Source: DAMCZI01 sp032095175 (GTDB taxonomy: Bacteria > Bacillota > Clostridia > Clostridiales > Caloramatoraceae). From it: 64,000 nucleotides of DNA. Of the stretch, positions 1 to 8,602 are shown piece after piece. The notes beneath the pieces are model-generated. The model was not told where the DNA came from. It saw only the letters and a program-made list of their open reading frames with translations, and searched no databases. Numbering within the stretch: the first letter of the stretch is position 1; each line of letters starts with the position of its first letter. The position numbers and the translations under genes are program-made. Where the stretch lies: the NCBI GenBank assembly GCA_032095175.1, contig DAMCZI010000029.1:3617-67616 (forward strand), written 5' to 3'.

Positions 1-257
1 AATATATCAAGTAGAGTTACAAATAAAACCCCAATAAATATTCCAATAAGAGTTAAAATCATTCCCCCAAGATGTATTGCTTCAGGAATTAAATCAAATG
101 TAACCACTGACAGCATAAGTCCCCCTGCCATAGCCATAATACTAGACATAATAACAGCATTTGATTTTCTAAAGCTCACTGCAATAACAGCCCCTGAAGC
201 CGTCCCTAGTCCGCACACTGCTGTTCCAATAAGTGTTATAAATAATATTTTATTCAA
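1..257 (-). CDS. ZIP-family metal transporter, N-terminal part (runs off the window)
   Basis: About 85 N-terminal residues are visible on the minus strand, read from a TTG codon at 257-255 preceded by GGGGAG. They contain glycine-rich membrane segments and the stretch MAGGLMLSVVTFDLIPEA, typical of the ZIP (ZupT-like) divalent-cation uptake family, which imports zinc, iron or manganese across the cytoplasmic membrane. No ATG in frame fits, so TTG is the most likely start. The ribosome-binding site lies in the 3' arm of a perfect inverted repeat (264-311), so translation may be structure-controlled. The C-terminal two thirds are outside the window, so metal preference cannot be judged. Confidence 0.8.
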   Translation of the reverse strand, partial: MNKILFITLIGTAVCGLGTASGAVIAVSFRKSNAVIMSSIMAMAGGLMLSVVTFDLIPEAIHLGGMILTLIGIFIGVLFVTLLDI

Positions 258-263
258 TATACC

Positions 264-311
264 ACATCTCCCCAAAATATGTTCTCTTTAAAACTTATTT
301 TGGGGAGATGT
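264..311 (-). promoter_or_regulatory. 16-bp perfect inverted repeat covering the ZIP gene ribosome-binding site
   Basis: ACATCTCCCCAAAATA (264-279) is exactly complementary to 296-311, with a 16-nt loop. On the minus-strand RNA the hairpin follows the stop of the upstream membrane-protein gene (319) and its 3' arm contains the GGGGAG used by the ZIP gene TTG start. There is no T-run, so it does not look like a simple terminator; ribosome-site sequestration is an inference. Confidence 0.65.
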
Positions 312-318
312 ACTATAT

Positions 319-942
319 TCATGATAAATCGTATTCTTCCATAAATCTTTTTATATAATCAACAGCATTCTGAGTAAACTCTGAGTTATAAGCACTTTTA
401 TAAAGCAAGTAGAGATAATAATATTTTTTAGACCCAGCCTTTCTCATTGAATAGCTGCATAACTCCGTATTAGGAAATGCATTTGCAATATGATTATATA
501 TTTCTTTATATTGAAGGTTCAATTTAACATACTCTTTGCTAAATACATTAAATTTCTTATTTCTTTTTCCCTTCTCAATTATAATCAGTATCTCAAAATC
601 ATCCTTATGCCTTGGAAGCACATCTACATAAAGTATTCTATCAAGTTGTATTGTAAATGGTGCCTTAAAGAGACTATCCTTAATTTTAACTTTCTCATTG
701 GATATATGAAAATCAAATACCCCATCTGTAAATAACCTGAATATATTGAAAAGAAGCAGTAAATCTACAAATCCAGCATAGGAAAATGCAAAATAAACTT
801 CCCATCCCCTGAATACTCCCTGGTCATTTAGCACTAAAACAAGATATGGCATAACAACCATAATTATAATGGAAAGTATTATTACATTTTTTCTTCTGGC
901 TTTCTCCCTCTTTAATTGCTTTTTTATTTTCAATATATCCAC
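319..942 (-). CDS. Membrane protein of unknown function
   Basis: I do not recognise this 207-aa protein. The N-terminus is very basic (several K/R in the first 20 residues), followed by two hydrophobic helices at about residues 20-38 and 48-68. The remaining 135 residues look soluble: beta-rich at first (about 75-130), then a lysine/tyrosine-rich helical tail. The arrangement of two helices followed by a small beta-rich domain resembles bacterial PH-like (YcxB/bPH) membrane proteins, but this is only an architectural impression. The gene lies between a similar but shorter membrane protein (999-1367) and the ZIP transporter, all on the same strand. Confidence 0.7.
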   Translation of the reverse strand: MDILKIKKQLKREKARRKNVIILSIIIMVVMPYLVLVLNDQGVFRGWEVYFAFSYAGFVDLLLLFNIFRLFTDGVFDFHISNEKVKIKDSLFKAPFTIQLDRILYVDVLPRHKDDFEILIIIEKGKRNKKFNVFSKEYVKLNLQYKEIYNHIANAFPNTELCSYSMRKAGSKKYYYLYLLYKSAYNSEFTQNAVDYIKRFMEEYDLS

Positions 943-998
943 CCTCTTCCGAAGTTATCAGGAAATTGCATTATTAAATCAGAATTACAATCTCCCTG

Positions 999-1367
999 CT
1001 ACATTACGTCCTTGAACATTGCTTTTAAGATATCCCTGCCATTTCTTGTGGTTGGAATATAAAAGCTTTTACCTTTACACTCTACCCTTGTTAGAAATAC
1101 GGACTGTCTTATATTATATATATCGCCTTTTTTTACTCTTTTTTTACTAAATATCAAATAAAAATTTACACCTTCACTGTCAATACTAACCTCATAACAA
1201 AACTTAGTCAAATAATATAAAACAACTAATCCATCCAGTAAAAGGTTGACTATATTAGCACCCTTGATACTATTTTTATAAAGAACCAATATATAAAATC
1301 CAGCATTCAGCAATACGAATAAAGGAATTATCATATATAAGGCTTTATTAACCTTGTATCTTCTCAT
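999..1367 (-). CDS. Small membrane protein of unknown function
   Basis: A 122-aa protein with two hydrophobic helices (about residues 9-29 and 38-56) followed by a short beta-rich basic domain containing a pattern of alternating hydrophobic residues and ending in a helix. Its architecture parallels the neighbouring 207-aa protein, so the pair may be diverged paralogues or partners. It starts at an ATG with upstream GAGGTGA. The gene is separated from prfA by a terminator, so it probably has its own promoter. No function can be assigned. Confidence 0.65.
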   Translation of the reverse strand: MRRYKVNKALYMIIPLFVLLNAGFYILVLYKNSIKGANIVNLLLDGLVVLYYLTKFCYEVSIDSEGVNFYLIFSKKRVKKGDIYNIRQSVFLTRVECKGKSFYIPTTRNGRDILKAMFKDVM

Positions 1368-1376
1368 AATTCACCT

Positions 1377-1406
1377 CTTAAAAAACACCACAGTTGTCTG
1401 TGGTGT
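1377..1406 (-). terminator. Rho-independent terminator after prfA
   Basis: Stem ACACCACAG / CTGTGGTGT (1385-1393 with 1398-1406) and a T-run on the minus strand (the A-run at 1379-1385). It closes the rho-to-prfA gene block. Confidence 0.9.
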
Positions 1407-1422
1407 AATTAAAAACTGCAGC

Positions 1423-2493
1423 TTATTCTTCTGTATCCTTTAATTTTTCAGCCTGATCAACTGTAATTAAAGCATCCAGCATTTCATTCAAATCACCATC
1501 AAGGAATGCATCAAGCTTATAAACTGTCATTCCTATCCTATGGTCTGTAATTCTTCCCTGTGGGAAGTTGTAGGTTCTTATTCTTTCACTTCTATCTCCA
1601 GTACCAACCTGGCTCTTTCTTTCCTCAGCTATTTCACTATGCTGCTTTTGAAGTTCCAATTCATACAATCTTGCCTTTAAAACCTTTAAAGCCTTTTCCT
1701 TGTTCTTAAGCTGTGACTTCTCATCCTGGCATGCTACCACTATATTTGTTGGCAAATGTGTAACTCTAACTGCAGAGTCAGTTGTATTAACGCACTGTCC
1801 ACCATGTCCTGATGATCTGTACACGTCTATTCTTAAATCGTTTGGGTTGATTTCAACTTCAACATCATCAACCTCTGGAAGTACTGCAACAGTTGCAGTT
1901 GATGTATGAATTCTTCCACTTGCTTCAGTCTCTGGAACTCTTTGAACTCTGTGAACTCCACTCTCATACTTCAATCTACTGTATGCACCATTACCCTTTA
2001 TAAGAAATACAATTTCCTTAAATCCACCTATATCAGTTGGGTTTGAAGACATAATTTCTGTCTTCCAGTTTTGTCTTTCTGCATACCTTGTGTACATTCT
2101 AAAGAGACTTCCTGCAAAAAGAGCAGCTTCGTCTCCGCCTGCACCGCCTCTTATTTCAACATAAACGTTACGCTCATCATTTGGGTCCTTTGGAATAAGA
2201 GCTATTTTCAGTTCCTCTTCAAGTCTTGCTTTTGTTTCTTCAAGTTCCTTTAATTCCTCTTGAACAAGTTCCTTCATGTCTGCATCTATATCGTCTCTTA
2301 ACATTTCTTTGTCATCTTCTATTCTCTTTAAAACATCCTTAAATTCTCTGTATTTAACAACAATTTCTTCTATATAACTGTGTTCCTTACAAAGCTTTTG
2401 GAAAAGCGACACATCGGAAATAACCTCAGGTGTACTTATTTTTTGAGAAAGTTCTTCATATTTCTTCTCGATAAAATCAAGCTTATCAAGCAT
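1423..2493 (-). CDS. prfA: Peptide chain release factor 1
   Basis: A 356-aa class I release factor that recognises UAA/UAG in the ribosomal A site and triggers peptidyl-tRNA hydrolysis in the cytoplasm. The catalytic GGQ is visible in SGHGGQCVNTTDSAVR, preceded by the conserved GAGGDEA region and the RVQRVPETEASGRIHTS block. The ATG at 2493 is preceded by GGAG at proper spacing and gives the usual family length; an upstream TTG five codons earlier overlaps that ribosome site and is unlikely. It is the last gene of a conserved minus-strand block. The methyltransferase that modifies its GGQ glutamine, PrmC, is encoded just upstream, separated here by two chromate-transporter genes. Confidence 0.97.
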   Translation of the reverse strand: MLDKLDFIEKKYEELSQKISTPEVISDVSLFQKLCKEHSYIEEIVVKYREFKDVLKRIEDDKEMLRDDIDADMKELVQEELKELEETKARLEEELKIALIPKDPNDERNVYVEIRGGAGGDEAALFAGSLFRMYTRYAERQNWKTEIMSSNPTDIGGFKEIVFLIKGNGAYSRLKYESGVHRVQRVPETEASGRIHTSTATVAVLPEVDDVEVEINPNDLRIDVYRSSGHGGQCVNTTDSAVRVTHLPTNIVVACQDEKSQLKNKEKALKVLKARLYELELQKQHSEIAEERKSQVGTGDRSERIRTYNFPQGRITDHRIGMTVYKLDAFLDGDLNEMLDALITVDQAEKLKDTEE

Positions 2494-2573
2494 AATTCCA
2501 CACTCCAAATCATTTTTTTACATTTTAATATTATAACATATAAATTGAATTCTAAACAAGTGTTTGCATTCTT

Positions 2574-3092
2574 TTATCTATACATAACTATACCTAAAAT
2601 TGCTGATATTACTATAACTATCATAGGATCCATCTTCTTTATAAAAAGTATTCCAAAGGAAAACGCAAATATTATAGCTCCTTTAATGTCCACTACATTT
2701 GAAATAGTAACCTGATATGCTGCTGCAGCTATTAAACCAACTACTGCTGGCCTTATCCCTTTAAAAGCAGATTTTACTGCATACTTTTCATAGAGCTTTG
2801 CAAAAAATGAAGCTATTATGATTATCATCAAAAATGATGGAAGGACAACTCCAAGGGTTGCAGCAATACTTCCTGGAAGCTTAGCCATCTTATAACCAAC
2901 AAATGTAGCAGAATTTATTGCCACAGGTCCAGGAGTCATTTGAGATATTGCAAGTATATCTGAAAACTCCCGCATACTCATCCAACCATATCTATCTATA
3001 ACCTCCTTTTGAATAAATGGAAGCATTGCATAACCTCCACCTATTGAAAAGGCTCCTATCTTGGCAAATGTTAAAAAAAGCTTAATTATCAT
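2574..3092 (-). CDS. chrA: Chromate transporter family protein, single-domain subunit (second of a pair)
   Basis: A 172-aa membrane protein with the ChrA-family GGGYAMLPFIQ and QMTPGPVAIN motifs, followed by several hydrophobic segments. Short-chain ChrA proteins are half-length and are usually encoded as adjacent pairs that act together; family members export chromate, but many clostridial copies have no shown substrate. I chose the ATG at 3092 (AAGGGG 8 nt upstream) over a GTG three codons earlier. Its start overlaps the end of the other chrA gene by 11 bp, indicating translational coupling. The pair is inserted between prmC and prfA, which are commonly neighbours in Firmicutes. Confidence 0.88.
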   Translation of the reverse strand: MIIKLFLTFAKIGAFSIGGGYAMLPFIQKEVIDRYGWMSMREFSDILAISQMTPGPVAINSATFVGYKMAKLPGSIAATLGVVLPSFLMIIIIASFFAKLYEKYAVKSAFKGIRPAVVGLIAAAAYQVTISNVVDIKGAIIFAFSFGILFIKKMDPMIVIVISAILGIVMYR

Positions 3093-3633
3093 CCTTACCA
3101 CCCCTTACGCCTCTTATGACACCGAATATAGCGCCAAAAATCCCTGAAAGAAGTATTATCAAAATCGGATCCATATCTACAAATATAATTAGAAGCGCAG
3201 CAGCAACTGAAATTATATACCATACGGGTTTTATATTGCTAGTTTTAGCTATTTTTATTACTGAAAAGGCTATAAGAGCGGCAACAGCAGGTCTTATCCC
3301 CATGAATGCTCTTTCTACTATTCTTTGCCCCATTACCTTTGTAAAAAAAGCAGCTATAATCAGAATTGTTATAAACGAAGGAAGAACACATCCAAGGGTT
3401 GCTGTAACTGCTCCAACAATACCCTTAACCCTGTATCCTACAAAGGATGCCATATTAACTGCAAGGGCACCTGGAGTTGATTGAGCAACCGCAAGTATAT
3501 CTACAAACTCCTCCTTATCTATCCATCCCTTTTTATCTACAACCTCAGATTGTATAAGAGGAACCATCGCATACCCCCCACCGAGGGTAAAGGCTCCTAT
3601 TTTTGCAAACACCCCAAACATTTCAAGCAGCAT
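3082..3633 (-). CDS. chrA: Chromate transporter family protein, single-domain subunit (first of a pair)
   Basis: A 183-aa membrane protein, clearly homologous to the following gene (both contain FAKIGAF-x-GGGYAM near the N-terminus and a TPG-A-N motif near residue 55). It starts at the ATG at 3633, just after the prmC stop codon; the ribosome site GGAGG lies within the last codons of prmC, so the two are translationally coupled. The tandem half-size arrangement is typical of short-chain ChrA, which is thought to work as an antiparallel heterodimer. Substrate is not inferable from sequence. Confidence 0.88.
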   Translation of the reverse strand: MLLEMFGVFAKIGAFTLGGGYAMVPLIQSEVVDKKGWIDKEEFVDILAVAQSTPGALAVNMASFVGYRVKGIVGAVTATLGCVLPSFITILIIAAFFTKVMGQRIVERAFMGIRPAVAALIAFSVIKIAKTSNIKPVWYIISVAAALLIIFVDMDPILIILLSGIFGAIFGVIRGVRGGKDDN

Positions 3634-3634
3634 T

Positions 3635-4483
3635 TTATCTCCTCCATGCAGCAGCAAACCTATCAAGTCCAGAAAGATCTTTTTTACAGGTTATGCCGTA
3701 ATAATTATGTTTCTCAAGTATTTTAGTTACATCCTCTCTTTGGTTATAGCCTATTTCATAGGCTATAAATCCACCTGGTTTAATAAAATCCAGTGCCTGT
3801 TCTGTTATATTACTATAAAAATAAAGTCCATCCTCTCCACCGGAAAGAGCAGAATGGGGTTCAAAATCTTTAACACTCTTCATAAGATTTTGAATTTCTT
3901 CTTCTCTTATATAGGGTGGATTAGAAACTACTGCATCTACTTTCCCTTTTAAGCTTTCACCAAGTCCCTTAAGCATATCTGATTTTATAATTTTCATCCT
4001 TGTATCAATCCCATTTTTTATTGAGTTAATACCTGTAACCTCAAGGGGTCCATCCATAATATCGAGGGAATATACAAATGCATCCTTTCTATAATGTGCA
4101 ATTGATATACCAACAGCACCACTTCCACATCCTACATCAACAATAACAGGATTTTTTATTCCTTCAAGCATCTTTAATGTTTCTTCAACCAGTATTTCAG
4201 TATCACCTCTTGGAATTAACACTCCAGGTCTTACTAAAAAATCAAGTCCCATAAATTCCTGGCTTCCAACTATATATTGAACAGGCTCTCCTTCTCGTCT
4301 TTTTTCAATCAAGTTAAAAAAGGCATTACAAACCTCATTTTCAAGGGACATACTTCTGTTCATATAGAGATAAATCCTCTCAACACCAAGAATATGACTT
4401 AAAATAACCTCAGCATCAAGCTGAGGTGTATCTGAATCTTTAACTATTTCTACGGCCTTCTTTATTGCTTCAAATATCTTCAT
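3635..4483 (-). CDS. prmC: Release factor glutamine methyltransferase PrmC
   Basis: A 282-aa SAM-dependent methyltransferase that methylates the glutamine of the GGQ motif in release factors 1 and 2. Visible are an N-terminal helical domain (about 1-95), the SAM-binding VDVGCGSGAVGIS motif near residue 118 and the catalytic VSNPPYI motif near residue 188, which binds the target glutamine. Its start lies inside the end of the DUF1385 gene (14-bp overlap). The location in the same operon as prfA fits its role. Confidence 0.96.
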   Translation of the reverse strand: MKIFEAIKKAVEIVKDSDTPQLDAEVILSHILGVERIYLYMNRSMSLENEVCNAFFNLIEKRREGEPVQYIVGSQEFMGLDFLVRPGVLIPRGDTEILVEETLKMLEGIKNPVIVDVGCGSGAVGISIAHYRKDAFVYSLDIMDGPLEVTGINSIKNGIDTRMKIIKSDMLKGLGESLKGKVDAVVSNPPYIREEEIQNLMKSVKDFEPHSALSGGEDGLYFYSNITEQALDFIKPGGFIAYEIGYNQREDVTKILEKHNYYGITCKKDLSGLDRFAAAWRR

Positions 4484-5465
4484 CAGATATCAATCCTTCC
4501 TTATCTTCCCCAAACTCAATTTCAACCTCAAAAGGCTCTGCTTCTTCCTCCTTTGGTTTCCTATACTCCATTCCAAGTGCGGCTTTAAGAGCTGTAAGTG
4601 CAACCTCAAGCTGTTCATCATCCGGTTCTCTTGTTGTAAGCTTTTGAAGCATTAAGCCTGGGTAAGCAACTACAGAAGCAAGCTTTCCTTCTGATTTTCC
4701 AAGCCATTTTATTACTTCGTAGGATATTCCCGCAACAACAGGAAGAAGAAGTACTCTTGATATAATCCTGGCAGCGATTCCAGGCCAGCCAAAAAAGCTA
4801 AAAAGCAAAATGCTTACAAGCATAACTATAAGAAGAAAATTTGTTCCACATCTTGGGTGAAGAGTTGTAAAGCCCTTTGCGTTTTCAACAGTTAAAGGTA
4901 AATCTGCCTCATAGCAGTATATACTTTTATGTTCTGCGCCATGATATTCAAATACTCTTTGTATATCCTTTACCCTACTTATAAGAAAAATATACACTAG
5001 AAAAATAATAAGTCTTATAATACCTTCACCAAGGTTAACTATTATTGAACTTGAAGATATTTTTTTAATCAAACCCGCAGTAACAGTAGGTAGTATAAAG
5101 AAAAGGGGTATTGCAATTATCATAGATAGCACAAGTGAAAAAGCCATTATAATCTTATCCAGTTTATCCCCAAATTTCTTCTTAAGATATGCATCAAACT
5201 TGCTTTCCTCTTCCTCCTCTTCAAAAAAGGATGCTGAATAGGAAAGAGAATTCATTCCTGTAATCAAAGAATCAATAAGGGCAACTGCTCCTCTTATAAA
5301 TGGAAGGCTTAATATTTTATTTTTCTTAGCCGCAGGTACATTATCCTCAAGCTTGACATCGATTTCACCATCTGGTTTTCTAACTGCTATGGCTATTTTT
5401 TCGGGTCCTCGCATCATTACTCCCTCAATAACAGCCTGCCCACCTACGTTGGTTTTTTTGGACAT
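4470..5465 (-). CDS. DUF1385 family membrane protein
   Basis: A 331-aa protein with the DUF1385 signature GGQAVIEGVMMRGP at the N-terminus and FEYHGAEHKSIYCYE followed by TLHPRCGTNF in the middle. Several hydrophobic segments (roughly residues 110-135, 150-170, 215-260) indicate an integral membrane protein. The family is widespread in Firmicutes near prmC/prfA and rpmE, and its biochemical role is not established. I chose the ATG at 5465 because the GGVxxQAVIEGVMMRGP block should be near the N-terminus and GGGGTG precedes it. The C-terminus is highly acidic. Confidence 0.93.
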   Translation of the reverse strand: MSKKTNVGGQAVIEGVMMRGPEKIAIAVRKPDGEIDVKLEDNVPAAKKNKILSLPFIRGAVALIDSLITGMNSLSYSASFFEEEEEESKFDAYLKKKFGDKLDKIIMAFSLVLSMIIAIPLFFILPTVTAGLIKKISSSSIIVNLGEGIIRLIIFLVYIFLISRVKDIQRVFEYHGAEHKSIYCYEADLPLTVENAKGFTTLHPRCGTNFLLIVMLVSILLFSFFGWPGIAARIISRVLLLPVVAGISYEVIKWLGKSEGKLASVVAYPGLMLQKLTTREPDDEQLEVALTALKAALGMEYRKPKEEEAEPFEVEIEFGEDKEGLISDEDI

Positions 5466-5497
5466 ACTATCACCCCAATACAACAATATAAGAATAA

Positions 5498-6094
5498 TTA
5501 TTTTTTTAAATATTCTTCTCTATATTCAAAATAACATTTGGGACAAAGTGCCTCATATTCAATGTTATTTTCCTTATCTATAGCAACCTGTTCTCCTTCA
5601 AATACAAATCTTCCATTTACTTTTCTTCCATTAAGGAGGGCTTTTTTTCCGCATCTACATATGTTTTTTAGTTCTTCAATACTATGAGCAATCAAAAGAA
5701 GTCTGGCACTTCCTTCAAAGCCCTGCATTTGAAAATCCGTACGTAATCCATAACATATAACAGGTATATTCATCTTTACTGCAATTTCAAATAGCTGATC
5801 AATTTGCTCTTTTTTAAAGAACTGAACCTCATCTGCAAGAATACAATCAATCTTTCCATTCTCTTTAATCCACAAATTCACTTCATTATATATGTTTTTA
5901 TCTCCAGGAAGAAGCATGTCTACATTTCTTTCAACACCTATTCTTGAAATTATTTTTCTTCCTCCCTTTGTATCTGTCTGAGGTTTTATCACAAGAACCT
6001 TCATTCCTCTTTCTTCATAGTTGTGTGCCACCTGTACAAGGTTGGTTGTTTTTCCACAATTCATTGCACCATATCTAAAATACAGTTTGCTCAT
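5498..6094 (-). CDS. tdk: Thymidine kinase (type II)
   Basis: A 198-aa enzyme that phosphorylates thymidine to dTMP for nucleotide salvage. Seen are the P-loop GAMNCGKTT (residues 9-17), the Walker-B-like LADEVQFF, and a C-terminal zinc ribbon made from CRC and CPKC cysteine pairs, as in type II tetrameric thymidine kinases. It has a good ribosome site (AGGGGG) before ATG 6094. It is part of the rpmE-tdk-DUF1385-prmC arrangement seen in many clostridia. Confidence 0.95.
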   Translation of the reverse strand: MSKLYFRYGAMNCGKTTNLVQVAHNYEERGMKVLVIKPQTDTKGGRKIISRIGVERNVDMLLPGDKNIYNEVNLWIKENGKIDCILADEVQFFKKEQIDQLFEIAVKMNIPVICYGLRTDFQMQGFEGSARLLLIAHSIEELKNICRCGKKALLNGRKVNGRFVFEGEQVAIDKENNIEYEALCPKCYFEYREEYLKK

Positions 6095-6151
6095 TTAACC
6101 TGTCCCCCTAATGGTTACTTAATTATATATTATAATAAATAATGGAATATG

Positions 6152-6176
6152 AAAAAAGACCGGCTAACCGGTCTTT
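6152..6176 (-). terminator. Terminator after rpmE
   Basis: Stem GACCGG / CCGGTC (6158-6163 with 6168-6173), extended by A/T pairs, with a T-run on the minus strand (A-run 6152-6157). It lies 3 bp after the rpmE stop codon and separates rpmE from tdk transcription. Confidence 0.88.
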
Positions 6177-6178
6177 AA

Positions 6179-6391
6179 TTATTCTTCTGAAGTCAAATTG
6201 TACTTCTTCATGAACTTATCAACTCTTCCGCCCTTATCTATCATCTTCTGCTTTCCTGTGAAGAATGGATGGCACTTTGAGCAGATTTCAACCTTTAATT
6301 CTCCCTTTACTGATCCTGTAGTAAAAGTATTTCCGCATGCACACTTAACTACAGCTTCATGTGAGTAATTTGGATGTAGATTTTCCTTCAT
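6179..6391 (-). CDS. rpmE: 50S ribosomal protein L31 (zinc-binding form)
   Basis: A 70-aa ribosomal protein beginning MKENLHPNY, the usual L31 start. It retains the zinc-binding cysteines (C-A-C near residue 16 and CSKC near residue 35), so it is the C+ form rather than the zinc-independent paralogue. The ATG at 6391 is preceded by GAGAGGTG; an upstream in-frame GTG three codons earlier is part of that ribosome site. It sits directly downstream of rho, the common order in Clostridia. Confidence 0.96.
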   Translation of the reverse strand: MKENLHPNYSHEAVVKCACGNTFTTGSVKGELKVEICSKCHPFFTGKQKMIDKGGRVDKFMKKYNLTSEE

Positions 6392-6611
6392 GTGTTTCAC
6401 CTCTCTATCCAGAATTAAATCTAAAATGGACAGTCAACCCTTATGTAGGGAAGATTGCATTTGATTCAAAATCACAAAGGCAATATCAATCGCCAACTTA
6501 TAACATTATAGCATAGGGTTTTTTTTAAATCAACTATTTATAATGTTAAGCAAAATATATTTTACAGTTTTTATTATATTTTTGTCAAATTTTTTTAAAG
6601 TATCCAGTTAA

Positions 6612-8006
6612 TTAAATCTGTTTTGGGAATACGTTTACAAATTCCTTGTTGCTTCTTGTTCTCATCATTGCAGTTAACAGCCTTTCAGTTGCTTCCTGTG
6701 TTGTTTCATTAGCTAGAAGCTTTCTTACTGAAACTACTGCAAGACTCTCTTCTTGGTTTAATAACAGATCCTCTCTTCTTGTTCCAGATTTATTTATATC
6801 TATTGCAGGGAATACTCTTCTTTCCTGAAGCTTTCTATCAAGATGAACTTCCATATTTCCAGTACCCTTAAACTCTTCAAATATAACATCATCCATACGG
6901 CTTCCTGTTTCAACAAGGGCTGTGGCAAGTATTGTAATGCTTCCACCCTCTTCAATATTTCTGGCAGCACCAAAGAATCTCTTTGGTTGTATTAATGCTC
7001 CTGGATCAAGACCTCCTGAAAGAGTTCTTCCTGTAGGAGATATTGTAAGGTTATATGCCCTGGCAAGCCTTGTTATACTATCTAAAAGTATTACAACATC
7101 CTTCTTTAATTCAACAAGTCTTTTTGCTCTTTCCAAAACAAGCTCTGCAACCCTTGTATGATTTGATGGTTCTTCATCAAATGTAGAGTATACAACTTCA
7201 CCCTTTATTGATCTCTGCATATCTGTAACTTCTTCAGGTCTTTCATCTATTAGAAGAACTATTAGATCAACATCAGGATGATTTTGTGTTATTGCATTTG
7301 CTATCTTCTTTAAAAGAACTGTTTTTCCTGCCTTTGGAGGAGCAACGATAAGACCTCTCTGACCTCTTCCAATTGGTGCTATTATGTCTATTATTCTTGT
7401 TGCAATATCATTTCCTGTTGTTTCAAGACTAAGTCTCTTATTAGGATAGATTGGTGTTAGACTTTCAAAGGGCCTTCTTCCAAAAACTCTTTCAGGCAGC
7501 ATCCCATTTATCTCCTGAAGATATATAAGTGCCTTATACTTTTCAGTTTCCTTAGGATATCTTGCCTTACCCTTTATCTTATCTCCAGTTCTCAAAAGGA
7601 ATCTTCTAATCTGCGATGGTGATACATATATATCCCTTTGACCCTGCTGATAGTTATCAAGTCTTAAGAAACCATAGGATTGGTTTTCAACAAGTTCAAA
7701 TACACCCTCAACAGTATCGGAATCCTGAATAAGTTCCTGTATTCTTTCCCTTTTATCTGCATCTATATCATTTAGCTTCATCACTTCCGGTTTTTTAGGT
7801 TCTTCAGCAACCTCTTCCTCTTCTTCTTCTTCTTCTTTTAAATCCTCATCGATTTCTTTTGTTTCCTCTTTCTTTTTCTCATCAATGTTTAAAATTTCTT
7901 CAATCAGTTCACTCTTTCTATATCTTGTAACTGACTTAATTCCTGCTTCTTTTCCTATCTCCCTCAGTTCTTCCAGGGTTTTTAGCTTTAATTCTTCAAA
8001 TCTCAT
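6612..8006 (-). CDS. rho: Transcription termination factor Rho
   Basis: A 464-aa hexameric RNA-dependent ATPase/translocase that terminates transcription. Features in order: Rho N-terminal helical domain (1-45), a short acidic insertion of about ten consecutive glutamates near residue 65-75, the cold-shock-like RNA-binding domain (about 95-170), the P-loop APPKAGKT near residue 225, LLIDERPEEVTDMQR, and the Q/R loops with the GGSITILATALVETGSR block. The ATG at 8006 has GGAGGTG 5 nt upstream and gives a normal N-terminus. A 220-bp AT-rich spacer separates it from rpmE. Confidence 0.97.
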   Translation of the reverse strand: MRFEELKLKTLEELREIGKEAGIKSVTRYRKSELIEEILNIDEKKKEETKEIDEDLKEEEEEEEEVAEEPKKPEVMKLNDIDADKRERIQELIQDSDTVEGVFELVENQSYGFLRLDNYQQGQRDIYVSPSQIRRFLLRTGDKIKGKARYPKETEKYKALIYLQEINGMLPERVFGRRPFESLTPIYPNKRLSLETTGNDIATRIIDIIAPIGRGQRGLIVAPPKAGKTVLLKKIANAITQNHPDVDLIVLLIDERPEEVTDMQRSIKGEVVYSTFDEEPSNHTRVAELVLERAKRLVELKKDVVILLDSITRLARAYNLTISPTGRTLSGGLDPGALIQPKRFFGAARNIEEGGSITILATALVETGSRMDDVIFEEFKGTGNMEVHLDRKLQERRVFPAIDINKSGTRREDLLLNQEESLAVVSVRKLLANETTQEATERLLTAMMRTRSNKEFVNVFPKQI

Positions 8007-8570
8007 ACGACACCTCCACACTTCCTCTACTCGTTGTGTTTTATATATTCTGCTGTATATATTTCAAGTAACTGCATATAATGCTGTAAAATTGCTACAT
8101 TATATTTTCACAAACAACCGCCTAAAACTTTGTAAAGCACAAAACCACCATGTAACAGGGTGCTTGTGAAGATATAATATAATGAAATTCTTATAGAATA
8201 TGTAAGATTATTTTTTTACATCATAATAATATGCTTATTAGAAAAAACTAAAGGCACACTAAAATATACCCCGCATGTATTGCGGAATCATTCCCGATAT
8301 TTAAATATATAAAAATAATCTAGGAAATATCAATAAAAGGAACCTTAAAACAGGGATTTGTCAGTTTAGGAACAAATGACATTATGTTTATAAGGGACTT
8401 TTATCCGATTCAACAGCCAAAATCATAAAGCCCAGACGTAATAATAAAGAACACTTTATAATCTATATATTATATAAAATGCAACTTATAGTATATTTTA
8501 TACTTATAAATCCAAAAAGTAAATAGCGATACTACTCTTTTAAAAAAATATTTACATTTTATTCCTAATC
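8007..8570. other. 564-bp intergenic region upstream of rho
   Basis: No plausible gene on either strand. It is very AT-rich and should hold the rho promoter. One short hairpin (CCGCA / TGCGG at about 8271-8286) is visible. At 8253 GGCACACTAAAAT resembles one end of the 157-bp MITE family found elsewhere in the window, but I could not find the matching other end, so it is at most a remnant. Confidence 0.4.
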
Positions 8571-8597
8571 AAAAGGCATCCCCTTGGGATGCCTTTT
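8571..8597 (-). terminator. Terminator after glpX
   Basis: Strong stem AAAAGGCATCCC / GGGATGCCTTTT with a tiny loop, 6 bp past the glpX stop codon. The symmetric A/T ends give a short T-run in either direction. Confidence 0.8.
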
Positions 8598-8602
8598 AGT
8601 TA

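Noticed and set aside
8253..8268. Fourth MITE copy
   Set aside because: Only one possible end (GGCACACTAAAAT) was found; no matching inverted end.
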